NCBI RefSeq assembly: GCF_002775205.1
Contig: NC_036445.1
Location: 24,346,953-24,410,952 of the forward strand
From: Xiphophorus maculatus
Lineage: Eukaryota; Chordata; Actinopteri; Cyprinodontiformes; Poeciliidae
Length of the DNA: 64,000 nucleotides
Direction: 5' to 3'
In this document: positions 8,656 through 20,560 of the stretch, piece after piece
How the letters are laid out: each line of letters starts with the position of its first letter
Numbering within the stretch: position 1 is the first letter of the stretch
Notes under the pieces: model-generated
Database searches by the model: none
Told to the model about the DNA's origin: nothing
The model's input: the letters and a program-made list of their open reading frames with translations, nothing else
Position numbers and translations under genes: made by a program

Positions 8656-10869
8656 CATGAAAACATGACATTTAAAATTAGATCATTGCCTCAGACCAAT
8701 GAAAGATTTTACGTTTAAAAAAGCAGAAATGTATGCCAAACAGCTACTTAAAGGTTATTATTTTCAAAAGGTACTTTCAATCTGACAAAACTCATCAAGA
8801 CATTCTTAATCACTGAGCATGATTGTCGCATCTGTGTTTTGAAAATGGCTGAGCAGACCAACTAAAACTGGGTGATTTTGAGAATATATTTTCAGGAACA
8901 TAAACGCAACATAGGAACATAAACAATGATAACTCAAAGTGCTTTTATGAAATGCTGAGTGAGGTTTCTGTGTAACGATAGGCTGCTATAACTAAATGTT
9001 GTATTTTTACACGAGAAAATGTCAACCATTCATTAATGCATTAGTTTGGATTATCAGTCATCAAGATTAAACCATCCTAATGCAGGGGTTGGTTGTGTCT
9101 GTAGCTGAACTGATGTTATTATTCCTGTGCTGCGGTTGTTACCACATCTTCATTTCTTGTTTTCTCATTTGGATTTCTTTTTGAGGTTGGGAAGTAGGAC
9201 ACGATTTGTTCAGATCCACATCTGGTTAGAGCTTAGTAATCATTTATTTAACTGATTTTATCTATTTCAAAGAGTCCAAACTCAAAGAAACAAACTTAAT
9301 TCATTGTTTATCCCAGTTTGTAAACAAGGACAAAGTTTAGTTTTAGGACAAAAAAAGTTAAGCATCAGTTTTTTCCTCAGGACATTCAAGGCTGTTGCTT
9401 CAAAAGACCAACATGAGCTCAGCGTGTTTGGAAAGAGGATTTTAAGTGTTTGTAGTTTATGTAAAATTGTGTCTCATCCACACCACCTTCGGCGCTACAA
9501 TCCAACTATGTATATTATACATATACTGCAACATTTTGCTAATTGTAGAAATGATTGCTTACTTTTGTTTCTGGTCAGCACAATGAGCCATGCACTGCCT
9601 TGCAGGAAACTGTTGTAACTTCAGTGTATTTATTTTAAATGCCACTCTGGCATAAAGCTGTGCACAACTGTGAAAATGAAGGAAAACTAACTCAGGGTTT
9701 GCAAACGTTTTACAAGCAAAAATCTAAAAACAAACTATTCAGCCCCCCTGAGACGATGCTTGAGCTGCCTGTGTCTGCAATCACAGCTGCAGGTTACGTC
9801 TGCCTTGCTCTCCTCAGTCTCACTAACTTTTCCTGGCCAGTAGAATCAAAATTATCCCCACATTATAGTGCTGCCACTGCCATGTTTCACTCAACACACT
9901 TTGTTTGTAGGGATAAAATACTGATTTAAAAAATGAAAGAAGAAAAAGGAAAAGATTTTCTTCACTTTTGATATTATTTGAATAAACATGCAGAAAACAT
10001 TCATATAATGGGCCATCAAGCTGTCTATGAAACACAAAAAATGTATACACAATGTACAGTGGTAAAACAAAAATAATAAAAACACTTTTAGAATAATTAA
10101 CAAGAAGAAAAGCTAAACACTGTTCTGTTGATTTGCTGATCTATTGTTGGTAATATTGCTGCATTGATAGAAAACAAAATACATTTTGTAAGTGGCTAAT
10201 TAAAACTTTTGAAGTTCTCTTTAACTACAAGTGTCAAACTTTCTGACTTTAAGACGTTTTTATAGAAAAGTGCTCAGCAGCACATCGAGGCAAGAAAGTT
10301 AAAGATGGTGTTGGACATGTCTAAACCCAAATAAAACAAATTAACTTCTATAAATGTAACATTAGAAAATAATAAATATTATCAGGAGTTTGTTTACATT
10401 CATTTTCAGTAGCATACAGTTAAATAATACGGTATTTAATCCATTCTGCTGACTCCTGCTGGACTCACCGACACGATGTTAGCAATAAAGAAGTTATCAA
10501 CGACAAAACGATAGTTCCGTCTGTGAAACTAATGAACATACAGTATGTTGTGCCAAGTAAATGCTACTGTTTTTCTTTCACAAACGCAGTTACAGCGATT
10601 GGACAGTAACAAAACTATTACCCTGTAAAACACAGACGTCATTATTACCCTGTTAAAGAACAAACAAGTGTAAAAACTGAGCCTAACAGCCAGGCTAACG
10701 GCACGTAGTGCAGGATGAGCTCAGTTTTATCACCATCAGTTCAAATCCGTCCATTTCCTCCTGAGTGCTTGACTTCTCCCACAGCAGCTGGGATCCACTG
10801 ACTTCTGCTCTGGATCTCTGTACAACATGTAGCAAACTTTTGTTTTTCTCTTCTTTAGTTTAGAAAGCC
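8656..10869. other. Intergenic AT-rich stretch, no gene seen
   Basis: No supportable exon. It lies beyond the 3' end of the NCAM-like gene, so part of 9000-10869 could be its 3' UTR. Several AATAAA-type strings are present on the minus strand, but none can be chosen from sequence alone. Confidence 0.4.
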
Positions 10870-13800
10870 TCACAGGTTAGCTGTGGGGTGTAATCTCCTG
10901 TGGATAAACAAAAAACAATAGCGTTTAAAGATAAAAAACAAAACACAATTTGAAATTGCAAAATGATTCCAATTTTTTTTCTGCTTTGTAGCCTGCAGTG
11001 CCAAGATATTTATACCTTTAACTTGTTCACATTTAAGCACATTACAATCACAAACTTCTAAGTATTTTTGATGGAATTCACTGTGATGGATTTAAAATGA
11101 TTGGTTGTTAAGTAGAGACAGAAAAAAAACTATTTTTAAAATTCAGTGCCACTAATTTAGTTTGGAATCACTTTCCTTTGTAATGGAATCACACTCAATA
11201 ACAAAATTTAAAAATACCAAAACGTTAAAAGATTATGAATACTTTTCATAACGTTCATACTGTATTTATGCAACTTGTTTGGGAGAACAAACTTACTCAT
11301 TTTTGGTGAGTGGAACTTTGTCGCAGGTGACCTCTGAGAGTTGACCGGCTTCTTTGCTGACCGTCTGAACCTCTGACTGCTGAATACTGTCTCTGGGTTT
11401 GGAGAGACCCTTCAGTGTTACATCTCTGCTGGCACAATATGCAGGAATATTTAGAAGAAGGTTCTTCGCAAAAGAGAATCTGTGAGATGGTTGTCGTCCA
11501 GACTGCTGCTCACCCGTTAGTTGTCCCCTCTCCTTCCTCGACCTTTTTGAGGCTTGGGTCTTTCCACCTGGACAGTTTCCCTGCGACGGCCATAAGCAGA
11601 CCACAGCGGTTTCTGTAGCAGCAGGTGGCATCCACTGCCAGGAACACCAGCAGGAAGATCAATATCACGATGCCAACCACAGTGCCTTTGGTCATCTTGC
11701 TGCTCACTGCGGGGACAAAGGAAAAACATTACAAAGATCAATTTAATTATTATCTTTAACTTAAAACGTGTGTCATGTAACGTAGAAAAAGAGAGGCAAC
11801 ACACCAGGCTGTTCTGCAATTGTGAAGTTGAGCATTGCAGGGACGGAGGAGCCATTAGAGTTGATGGCTCTAACTTCCAGGTGATAGTCTGAGCCGAAGG
11901 CGAGGTCTTTCAGGCTGACAGAATTAACATCAGAGGGAAGCTGCAGTGTTTCCCACTTACTCTCTTCTGTTTCCTGGATAAAAAGGGGCACAAGAAGCGA
12001 ATTAATGACAAGGACGAAAGGAAATAACACAGGTAGACTTGAGCTCCCATGGTCTCTCACCTGTTTGTATTGGACGTTGAAGTGCAGCAGAGGAGAGCCA
12101 CCGTTTTCAATTTGTTGAAGAGGAACAGAGAAGGAGTTTCCCTCCACTACTGCCTGACTTGTGGATAAAGCTGGACTGTCTGGTTCACCTAAAATCAGGA
12201 GGGGAAACCATTTAGCTGTAGCTTATAACAATTAACTCAAAACATTGGGATTTATATGATTAGAATATATTTCATTTGCAGGTTTTTATTTTTGTTAAAG
12301 AGCATGGGAGCTTTACCTTCTGCAAAGGGAGGACAGCAGATTAGGAGGTGATGTGAGCGGAATCAACGGGCGGCAGAGAATGACGATATGAAGATGTTAG
12401 GATGATGATTTCAATGAAAGATGGACATGAAGAACCAGGGATGGCAGATGAAAACGAAGATGAAACATTGCTGTTAGTAACATCGATTTTTTTATTTTTA
12501 TTTTTTTTATGTCCAAACACTAGCCAGCAAGCTACCAACTTTTTAACATGTTTTTTTCTCTATTTACTAATTAGGCGATTTCCGAAAACGACTTGCATTC
12601 AGGGTTATCAGAGTCAAGAGGATTTCTGGTGGCAATCCCATAAAATCCAATAAAAGTACATTGAAGTTGATGGCTGGTTGCAGTAGATTAAACTTACGTT
12701 TTCCCTCAGTGCGAACCGTGTTGTCCACTGAGAACTGCCCCTGTCCCACATCATTTAAGGCTGCCATACGAACTGTATACTTGGTGTACGGCTTGAGGTT
12801 GGTGATAGCCAAAATATCTACAAAAAGCACATAGAAGGTTCAGGATTATCTAGACAGCTAGATCACTACAGGTGAAACATGAATTACAACCACAAAACCT
12901 TAATAAAAGCATAAATTTTCACCTGAAGCTGCAACAATAGACTCCTCCCACTTATTCGTTTCACTTTTTTTCCACTGCAGAACAAAACTTTTGATCGGTG
13001 CTCCTCCGTTGATGGGGAAGGTTTTGAGTGTGAAGAGCACAGAGCTTGGACCCGGGGTGACCGTCAGGTAATGTGGCGGCCCGGGCTGGGCTGGAGGGCA
13101 AGCAGGAGGACAGGAAAACACAGAAATAATGTCAACTAGAGACACGTTGATCACCGAGAGGGAAACGTGCCCGAGTGAAGTGGAAACCTTACTCTGAATT
13201 ATGACATCTCTCGAAGCATTTCCAGAAATACCGACAGCCATGCAGGAGTAGCGTCCGCCATCAGCGGGCATCACTTCCTTAATCTCCAGCATGCCACCCA
13301 CTGCCTGGACACGACCAGTCGTATCCTGGCGGAGAGGGTTCAAACATTAAAAATACAGGTACTTAAAGGTGAGGAATTACAATAAATGGCAAAAACCTTT
13401 TTCAGTTTTTGCATGACGGTCAAATTGAAAAGTAACAAAGACCCTGGAAGGCATACAGTGGAAAAGTTTCTGAGATGTAAAATAGTGAGGCCATGGCAAA
13501 TGCTTTAATAAATTGTTTCTTACGGCATAATTGTACAGGACAATTATCCCGTACATTTTAAATGAAAAACAAACACATCTGTTTGAAGTGGGGGGGGGAA
13601 GTTAAACGTGGAATAGCTTGGCAGGGTATGGACATAACCTTAAACTAAAACGTTGTTACGGCAGTTTAGATTCAGTTTTTATTCTTTGGAACATCTTTGC
13701 AAACTACAGCTTAAGATAAAGGTTGCAAATGAGCAAATATCAGAAAAATGGACAGCTGAACTTTCGCTCAGGTTAATTTGATTAACTATAATGATGGTCG

Positions 13801-16800
13801 ATATGAACTGAAGAAGACTGAAATTAAATTTAACAACTGCGTCAACAAAATATTTGCTCAAGTTTGTGCATCGAGGGTTTTTAAGGACATCTTCTTTCCT
13901 GCTTGTTTTTCACCTGAACTATGTTTATGCAGAAAAAAAATCAAAAATTATTTATACATGTCTAATCTTTGCATCTCAAAACTTTGTATTGTATTGTGTA
14001 CGCAATTTAAGAGTCACTGTTTGAGCATCATTACCAGTTCTTCTCCGTTTTGCTTGTTGATCCAGTGCAGCTCAGGCTGCGGGTGACCAGTCACGTTACA
14101 GGACACAGAGACACGCTCACCCACATTCACACTGTGCTGATCTTCTGAGAGAAACACCTCTGGAGACTCTGTACGTAAAACAAGAATCATCATCTTGCTT
14201 CAGTACACTCTATAAGAATGGGAGAAACTAATTGACGGAATGTGAAAACCAACCAAAGACATGCAGCATGAACGTAGCGCTGCTCTCAGCGATCTTGTTT
14301 TTGGCCGTGCAGACGTACTCCCCGAAGTCGGCCCTGACGACGGACTGGATGGTGAGCTGGCTGCGGTCGGAGTTGAAGAGGTGGCGGGACGGATCGAACT
14401 CGAAAGGCCTTAGGATGAAAAATAAAAAAATGGTTTCATGTCCTGTTTGTGTGGAGTCAGTGACTGTAGGCGACAAGAAAACCAGCAGACGGAGGCAGAA
14501 AATTTGAGACAAAAGTAAATAATGACGCAGAATATTAACACAGAAAAACTGCCTTTTCTTTACTCGGCCCATCTTAACTTATGCTTTTTGTATCTTGTGT
14601 TGTGGCTGAGATGGAAGTTTCTTACACTGACCTGCCTTTTGTATGTTTTTAAGGCAAATGTTGATTTCAGTGCAACTGATAGTTTGCAATGGTTGAGGAA
14701 AAATGTCTCTTCCAAACATATCTTGTGAGCAGAAATCAGTGCGATGTTTGATAAAATGCATTTTCAGACATTTTGTTCGTACAATCTGACGAATTGTATG
14801 AACAAGAATCAAGAATCTGAGTCAAGAATTTAAATTGTTCTAACTTAAAATAAGTAATTAAGCCTAACTTGATCATGTGAGTGAGACTAACGCAGAAATT
14901 TGTACAAACGGTCTAAAACTGTTTCTATTGCAAGTAAATGTTCAAGGCTTCTAGTATTGTACATTTAAGATGGTGATTTTTGAAAAAAAAAAAAAAAGGT
15001 TTCACCTTACAAATAAAAGCAAATTGTTAGTAGAAATACATCAACTAGACATTTAAAAATGTCTACAATCTTGTAATCAAAGCCTTAGGCTTTTAAAGAA
15101 TTCATGTGAATTTCAAGTATTCAAAGTAATTTATATATAGTAATATAAGAAAATGGTGGCTTACAGAGTCCAAGTGATGTTGGGTTTTGGCAGACCATCA
15201 ACCAAACACAGCAATGACACATTGGTTTCAGGCCCAGCAATCACTTTCTTCACTTCTTCTCTGATATGCACAGTCGGAGGAGCTGCAGTGGGAGACATAT
15301 TGTTAAACGAAGTTACAAAAATTGAAAGAAAAATGAAATAGGACTGAGTTACTTGTAATGGTCCTGTATGCCTTTGGATACCATAAAGAAGTGACTAACC
15401 GTTGGCGACAACAGAAACAGGAAGCTGCTTGTAGATTGCTCTCCCTCTGATCTGGGCCTGGCAGATGTATGTCCCGGCATCGCTCCTTTTCACTTTCTCA
15501 ATATGAAGCGTGTTGTCGGACATCTTACGAACACGAACTCCAGCTGAAGAAAAGGAGCCAGACAAGATCACATTAGCAGCTTATTCACATCCTATTTTTA
15601 ATCACGTTACTGCAGCTGGTCAAAGTTGATCAGACTCTTCCTCTAGTAAGCAAAACAAAACTTCATACTTCAGTATGACTTATGAGTCTTAATGTAGCAC
15701 ACATCATTTTTAAGATAATATGAGAGATGGGAAGGTTTTCAGACACAACATTGTATATTCAGAAACATTCAATGGTGACTGATGCAAAAGGAAAAGGAAG
15801 TACTGAACAATGGCAGCAAGTTTTATTTTACCCCCAGTGCTAAACCTGCAACTGTCCTCGCATTTTACTTCCAACATAATGTAAACAGTTTCAAACAAAT
15901 TGCACTCCTCATTGATAATAATATCCACAAAAACATCTATTATTATAATTCGACTAAGGCCATAATAACATTTTCCAATATTCTCTAAAAAACAAACATA
16001 AAGTCTCTTTAAATATTCTCAGATGAGCCGGTCCGTGTCTGACAGAAACTCAAGTTTTTTATGCTAGGTGTCTTTAGCTTAAAGTTTCTTAAAAGTTTGA
16101 AACTAAACTGGAAAAACGTTCACATTTTTCATAAGATCAAAAATGATCCGTTTTTATTCTCTTCAGCTGCGTCTCTAAATAAAATGTGCACATTTTCTAG
16201 AGCACGGGTGCTTCATTTAAAGGTTTATGCTGTGTTGTGATACAAAAAAAAACCTCCAACCTTTAGGCATAAATGTGCCGATAGCTTGATTTATTGTTCA
16301 AAAGTGCTTTCAGAAGTTCAGAGCGCACTAATGTCTGTCATAGCACCCCCTACTGGTGAGTGGCATTGATTTTATTTTATTTTTCTACCTAAACAGTGGT
16401 ACATACAGTACAGACCAAAAGTTTGGACACACCTTCTCATTGAATTCAATGAGAAGGTGTGTCCAAACTTTTGGTCTGTACTGTATGTCATGCTGAAGTT
16501 ATGAGGAAAGTGTCATTTTTATTTTTAAGAAGAACAATGAGTTTCATCGCGAAAACTCATTTCCCTCCATGGGTTGGAGCCCCTGTTTAACAAACATGCT
16601 TGATGCTCTAGATTACTTGACTGAAGAGATTTTCAGGTTATGTTGCAAAAACAGCAGCATGGCAGTTAAAGAAATACAACAATTAAAGAAATTGATTAAA
16701 GAAATACAACAATAAGAGGATATTTTGAATTCTGAGTTGGTTGTAAATTACTAACCACAAGGCATATTTTTGGGGTGTAAAACGTTTTCTAGGTGATGGT

Positions 16801-17883
16801 CCTATAGATCTTACGTGTAGAAGGGATTAGTTCTCCGTCTTTAAGCCACGCAATGTCCACCGCTGGCTGCCCGGTCCCCAGACACGGCACCACCCCGTTT
16901 GCTCCCTCCAGAAACTCATGGTAGGTGGTGGTGCCATGGAATGACGGACCCTCTGAGAAAACACGTCACAGGTAAAGAAAAATACTCAATCTGAATGAAA
17001 TTAAACGCTGAAAATGCCACAAGGTCAAGCTTGTCGTGTGTGTGTGCAGCGACTTACCGTAGACATAGATAACTGACTGAGCATCCACCTTGTGCCCATC
17101 TTCAGACTCAAACATGCAGGTGTACGTGCCCCCATCAGACAGGCTGGCTTTCTTGATGAGCAGCTTGGAGGTGGTGTAGTCCAGCTTTGAGACGATGTCT
17201 TCATCATCAATCTCCTCTCCTCCCTTATGCCATGTCATGTCTCCCTCTTTTGTGGCTGCAGGAGACAGGATGGGACGACAGAAAAGAGCGGGTGAACATC
17301 TATTTTAAAAATGTATCAGGAGCTTTACGGCTGGACGGACGGATGGAAGTCTAATAAAGTTTCGCTTACCTTTACATACCAGCAACATCTCTTCCCCTAC
17401 CTGGAAGTCTTGCTTACTTAAAATGATTTCCAGTTTTGTAGCTTGACCTGAACACAAGAAAAGCATTGTTTTGTAGATTGAGTGTAAAAGTTTAAATAAA
17501 CTGAACTTAATAAAAAAAATAATTTTCCATCACACAAATTTACTCAAAACGAGTGATATCCTGACTCAATGAGTGAGACTGTTTAGCTCATCAAGAGTAG
17601 CACCCGTCTGGTGCGTTTAGCAGTCTTATCATTCACCGCTGTGTAATTACATATTGGATGTTTCCTGAATTATTTCCTGCTAACATGTATGACCTCCTCA
17701 TCCATCTAAACAATCAGTCTTTTAGGGGTCTGTTTCATGCCAAAACACATTAACACAACAGAAAAAGCGGTACTAAAGTCACAGCCAGTGATGCCTATGG
17801 TTCTTACCTGCGCTGTGCACCAGCGGCAAGAGCAGCAAGATGATGGCTAATTGGTTCAGCATCTTCTCCTGGTGGAAGCTCAT
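10870..17883 (-). CDS. NCAM-family cell adhesion molecule, four Ig + two FN3 domains, single membrane span
   Basis: Sixteen exons join in phase to 702 residues: 17808-17883, 17370-17447, 17058-17255, 16815-16952, 15400-15543, 15165-15282, 14254-14408, 14035-14168, 13193-13325, 12923-13090, 12698-12817, 12061-12188, 11805-11973, 11514-11706, 11297-11425, 10870-10897. Exon 1 gives a signal peptide ending LPLVHSA. Exon pairs 2+3, 4+5, 6+7 and 8+9 each form one Ig domain (GTYTC, GTYIC, GEYVC, GRYSC near the second cysteine). Exons 10+11 and 12+13 give two FN3 domains. Exon 14 carries the span (VVGIVILIFLLVFLAV) and the NCAM-like juxtamembrane RNRCGLLM; exons 15-16 give a short tail. NCAM1 and NCAM2 have five Ig domains; the fourth or fifth is missing here. 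Role inferred: cell-surface adhesion. Start: ATG at 17883 or 17862 (the latter has A at -3). The last exon is the least certain. Confidence 0.85.
16343..16358 (-). promoter_or_regulatory. Possible CTCF-type motif
   Basis: The minus strand reads CACCAGTAGGGGGTGC, close to the CTCF core (CCASYAGRKGGC). It lies in an intron of the NCAM-like gene, next to the 88-bp palindrome. Motif match only. Confidence 0.3.
16401..16488. mobile_element. Perfect 88-bp palindrome, foldback MITE with Tc1-like end
   Basis: The arms ACATACAGTACAGACCAAAA and their exact reverse complement meet at TGAATTCA, with no mismatch over 44 bp. The string CAGACCAAAAGTTTGGACAC is known to me as a terminal repeat of a widespread vertebrate DNA transposon. 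It lies in the intron between exons 5 and 4 of the NCAM-like gene. Confidence 0.8.
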
Positions 17884-18023
17884 CAGTCCAGCACTCCAAC
17901 TGGATATAAAAACTAACTCAAACAAGTGAAGCTCAAATATTGGTGCCGCAAAGGCAGAGAGATAGCTGCAGTTTCCTGTGCTGCTGCACACAACTTTGAC
18001 TGAGGCATGGTCTGTGTCAGAGG

Positions 18024-18030
18024 TTATATA
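18024..18030 (-). promoter_or_regulatory. TATA box of the NCAM-like gene
   Basis: On the minus strand the sequence reads CCCCTATATAACCTC. A start site 25-30 bases further would fall near 17995-18000. The first ATG after it is then the in-frame one at 17883, which supports the chosen start. There is no ATG in any frame between the two points. Confidence 0.65.
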
Positions 18031-19084
18031 GGGGCACTGGGGCAGATGAAAAGGGAGGAAATGGGAAAGGGAGGGGGCAAGTAGAAAGCATGCTCTTGTC
18101 TCTCATCCTATCTTACAACCCAAAGTTCTGATGCTCATTCATGAAGCACGGCGTCATCTCTTACTCGTTTCATTCCTACATCTTTTTTTTGTCTTTATGT
18201 CTTCCTATTCACTATATGCTTCCAAGTACGTTTTTGCTACTTTCACCATTTTTTGGCATCATCTTCACCCCTTCCTTTCTTCCTCTTTGTCCCTTCCTGA
18301 GTTTCTTACCCCCAGGCTTCCGGATGAAAGCAGGGGCAGGCAGCTCTCAAGGGAAAGGAGAGATGGCGAAAGATGCTTTTTTTTTTCCTGTTTCATTTAA
18401 AAGGTAGAAAATCCGCTTGAACACGTGTAGCTGAGCGCGCAGAGAGTATGCCAAAACTGCCACGTTGCTCCCAAATGTTGGCAATCTGCTGGGAAACTTC
18501 AGTGATTTCCCCCTAAGAAATGCAGGAGACGATTTCAAACAGCTGTAACCGTGAAACTGAAATCAAATCAAAGCAGGAGTCAGAATTGAGATCGCCTTTT
18601 AGTTGAAGTTTTAAATTTAGGAAAACTAAATCTGAATATTGCACTTTTTTTCTAGTTTGAATTCACATTGTACAGAAATAAATGTCTTTGTTTTATACTT
18701 TATACTGAACAAAATCGGCAGCAGAGCTTAATTCAGCAAATGCATTTTTCTCACCACAAACAAATAATGGTGCCATAACTCAAGATTTTTCCTCTGCAAA
18801 CAAAGCTTACTGCTCTGTGACGTTCTCAGAGGTTGTTCCCCTTTTATCAGTACTAAAGAAGGTTTAATCTGTTTTATGTTTTTTTTCATCTTTTATTCTT
18901 ATGGTACAAAATGTTTTAGCAGTGCATAACCTGATGTACTTAGCTATGACCTCTGACCTAGCTGTAATATATGACACCGTTATGACTCTGGGATGTGTCT
19001 CAGCACCACTGCTGTACAAAAATAAATATAGAGTTTCTTTCGTGTTGCAGCATCTAAAAAAATTTACACACATCTAACAAACAG

Positions 19085-19205
19085 TGTAGTACCTTGCAAA
19101 TGCGTTCAATCCAATTAAGTATTTATTTAAACAGTTTGATGATACTTCTTCTGAATGGAGTGTATTTTATAGGGATTTTATGTGACAGACCAAGACAAAG
19201 TCTCC
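19085..19205. repeat. Degenerate interspersed repeat (GGGATTTTATGTGACAGACC family)
   Basis: It shares ACCTTGCAAATGCGTTCA followed by GGGATTTTATGTGACAGACC with a common fish DNA-repeat family. A related copy lies at 20396-20560 (GGGATTTAATGTGACAGACC), and weaker similarity is seen at 10990-11110. Old and non-coding. Confidence 0.45.
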
Positions 19206-20395
19206 ACTGAGTCAGCTGCCAGTCTCCTGGGGTTTATCAGCCAGCTTTATACATCTAGAAATTTATTTTTCCCCCCATTCTTCCTTTCAAAATAGGTCAT
19301 AAAGAGCATCTATAAACTTATCGTGCTCAGTTGGGTTTTGGTCTAAGTCTTGTGTTGGATGGAGAATCATGAACTTTAAGCTTTTGTGCTTTGAGAGCTG
19401 TGGACTCATTTAGAAAGGGGAGCTCTGAGCAGTCTGAACTTTGGTAACTTAAAGTACAAGTGGACAAGACATTCTTTGTGTAATGCTGATGAGAAAGTAA
19501 AACTTCTCCTTATGCTGGAAGACATAAAGAGTCTGTTTTCTCTGCTTAAGCTCACTCTCAGTTCCTGAGAGGCTTAAAAACGCTGTGTTGGCCTTTTGAA
19601 TAAAATAATAAAATAAAGCATTTTGTTATTAATTGTTTCAGCTGTCTCATCCTAAGCAGGATGATTTATATCCATATCAGCGTTGAACGGTCCATGCTAA
19701 CACATGAAGACGTTTTGGTCTAAACCACTCCATCGCAGCTCCTGCTGTTTTTGTTTAGGTTTGTTGTTTGTTTCTAAGACAAATCTCCACCTGTTCTCAT
19801 TTTTTATTGGACACTTTCACCAGTTTTGCATCAGCTAGAACGGCTCCTTCCTTTCTAGACAACAACAAAAACAATCTCCACCTTATGGTCCCATCACTAT
19901 GCTCCTCAGAGGTCCAGTGTTAAGGTTGCTGACACAGAATTATGTTGACCTTTAATGCTAAAGAAATACGTCTTATAAAAAGACCAATCAGTTGCTCTGA
20001 CAATGTTTATACACCCGAACACACCCTTACTCACACAGTGTACGTCATTAGTCTTTCATCTCTGTGGCAGAAAAATGCCCGCTGTCAGTCTGTTTCATTC
20101 CTCTGGGTCGTACCACTTCCATTGGCCAGCGGCCAGCCTGCCCAGCCCACCCTCCCTCTGATGGCCTATCAGTCTCTGCACACCACCGTTCAGGCAGCCA
20201 ATCAAAGGTTGGCGAGTCCAAAGAGGCCACCTATCATGGTGTTATCAGGGGGTGTTATTATGGCTCATTAGATTGGAGTGTGCTCATAATGAGGACGATT
20301 AACGAGGGTGGGCACACTCTGACAGAAGCCCTATATTCGTAGGATTTCCTTTTCCAATCGGATCAGAAGCCCTACAAAGAGTACACACACACACA

Positions 20396-20560
20396 GTGTC
20401 TGGAGAAATTATTCACACTCGGTTTTTATTTTTCCAAATTTATCACAATGCATCCAGTAATTTCAATTTATTTAATTGGGATTTAATGTGACAGACCAAT
20501 GCGTGACTGTGAAGTGATGATTCGAAAGATTTTTCAAGCTGAGTAAAAATTATATTGTTT
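20396..20560. repeat. Degenerate interspersed repeat, second copy
   Basis: Same family as 19085-19205: it begins GTGTCTGGAGAAATTATTCA and contains GGGATTTAATGTGACAGACC and GACTGTGAAGTGATGATTC. Non-coding. Confidence 0.45.

Noticed and set aside
17884-17991. Upstream extension of the NCAM-like signal exon to 17991
   Set aside because: The codon at 17991 is GTG, not ATG, and it lies at the predicted transcription start.
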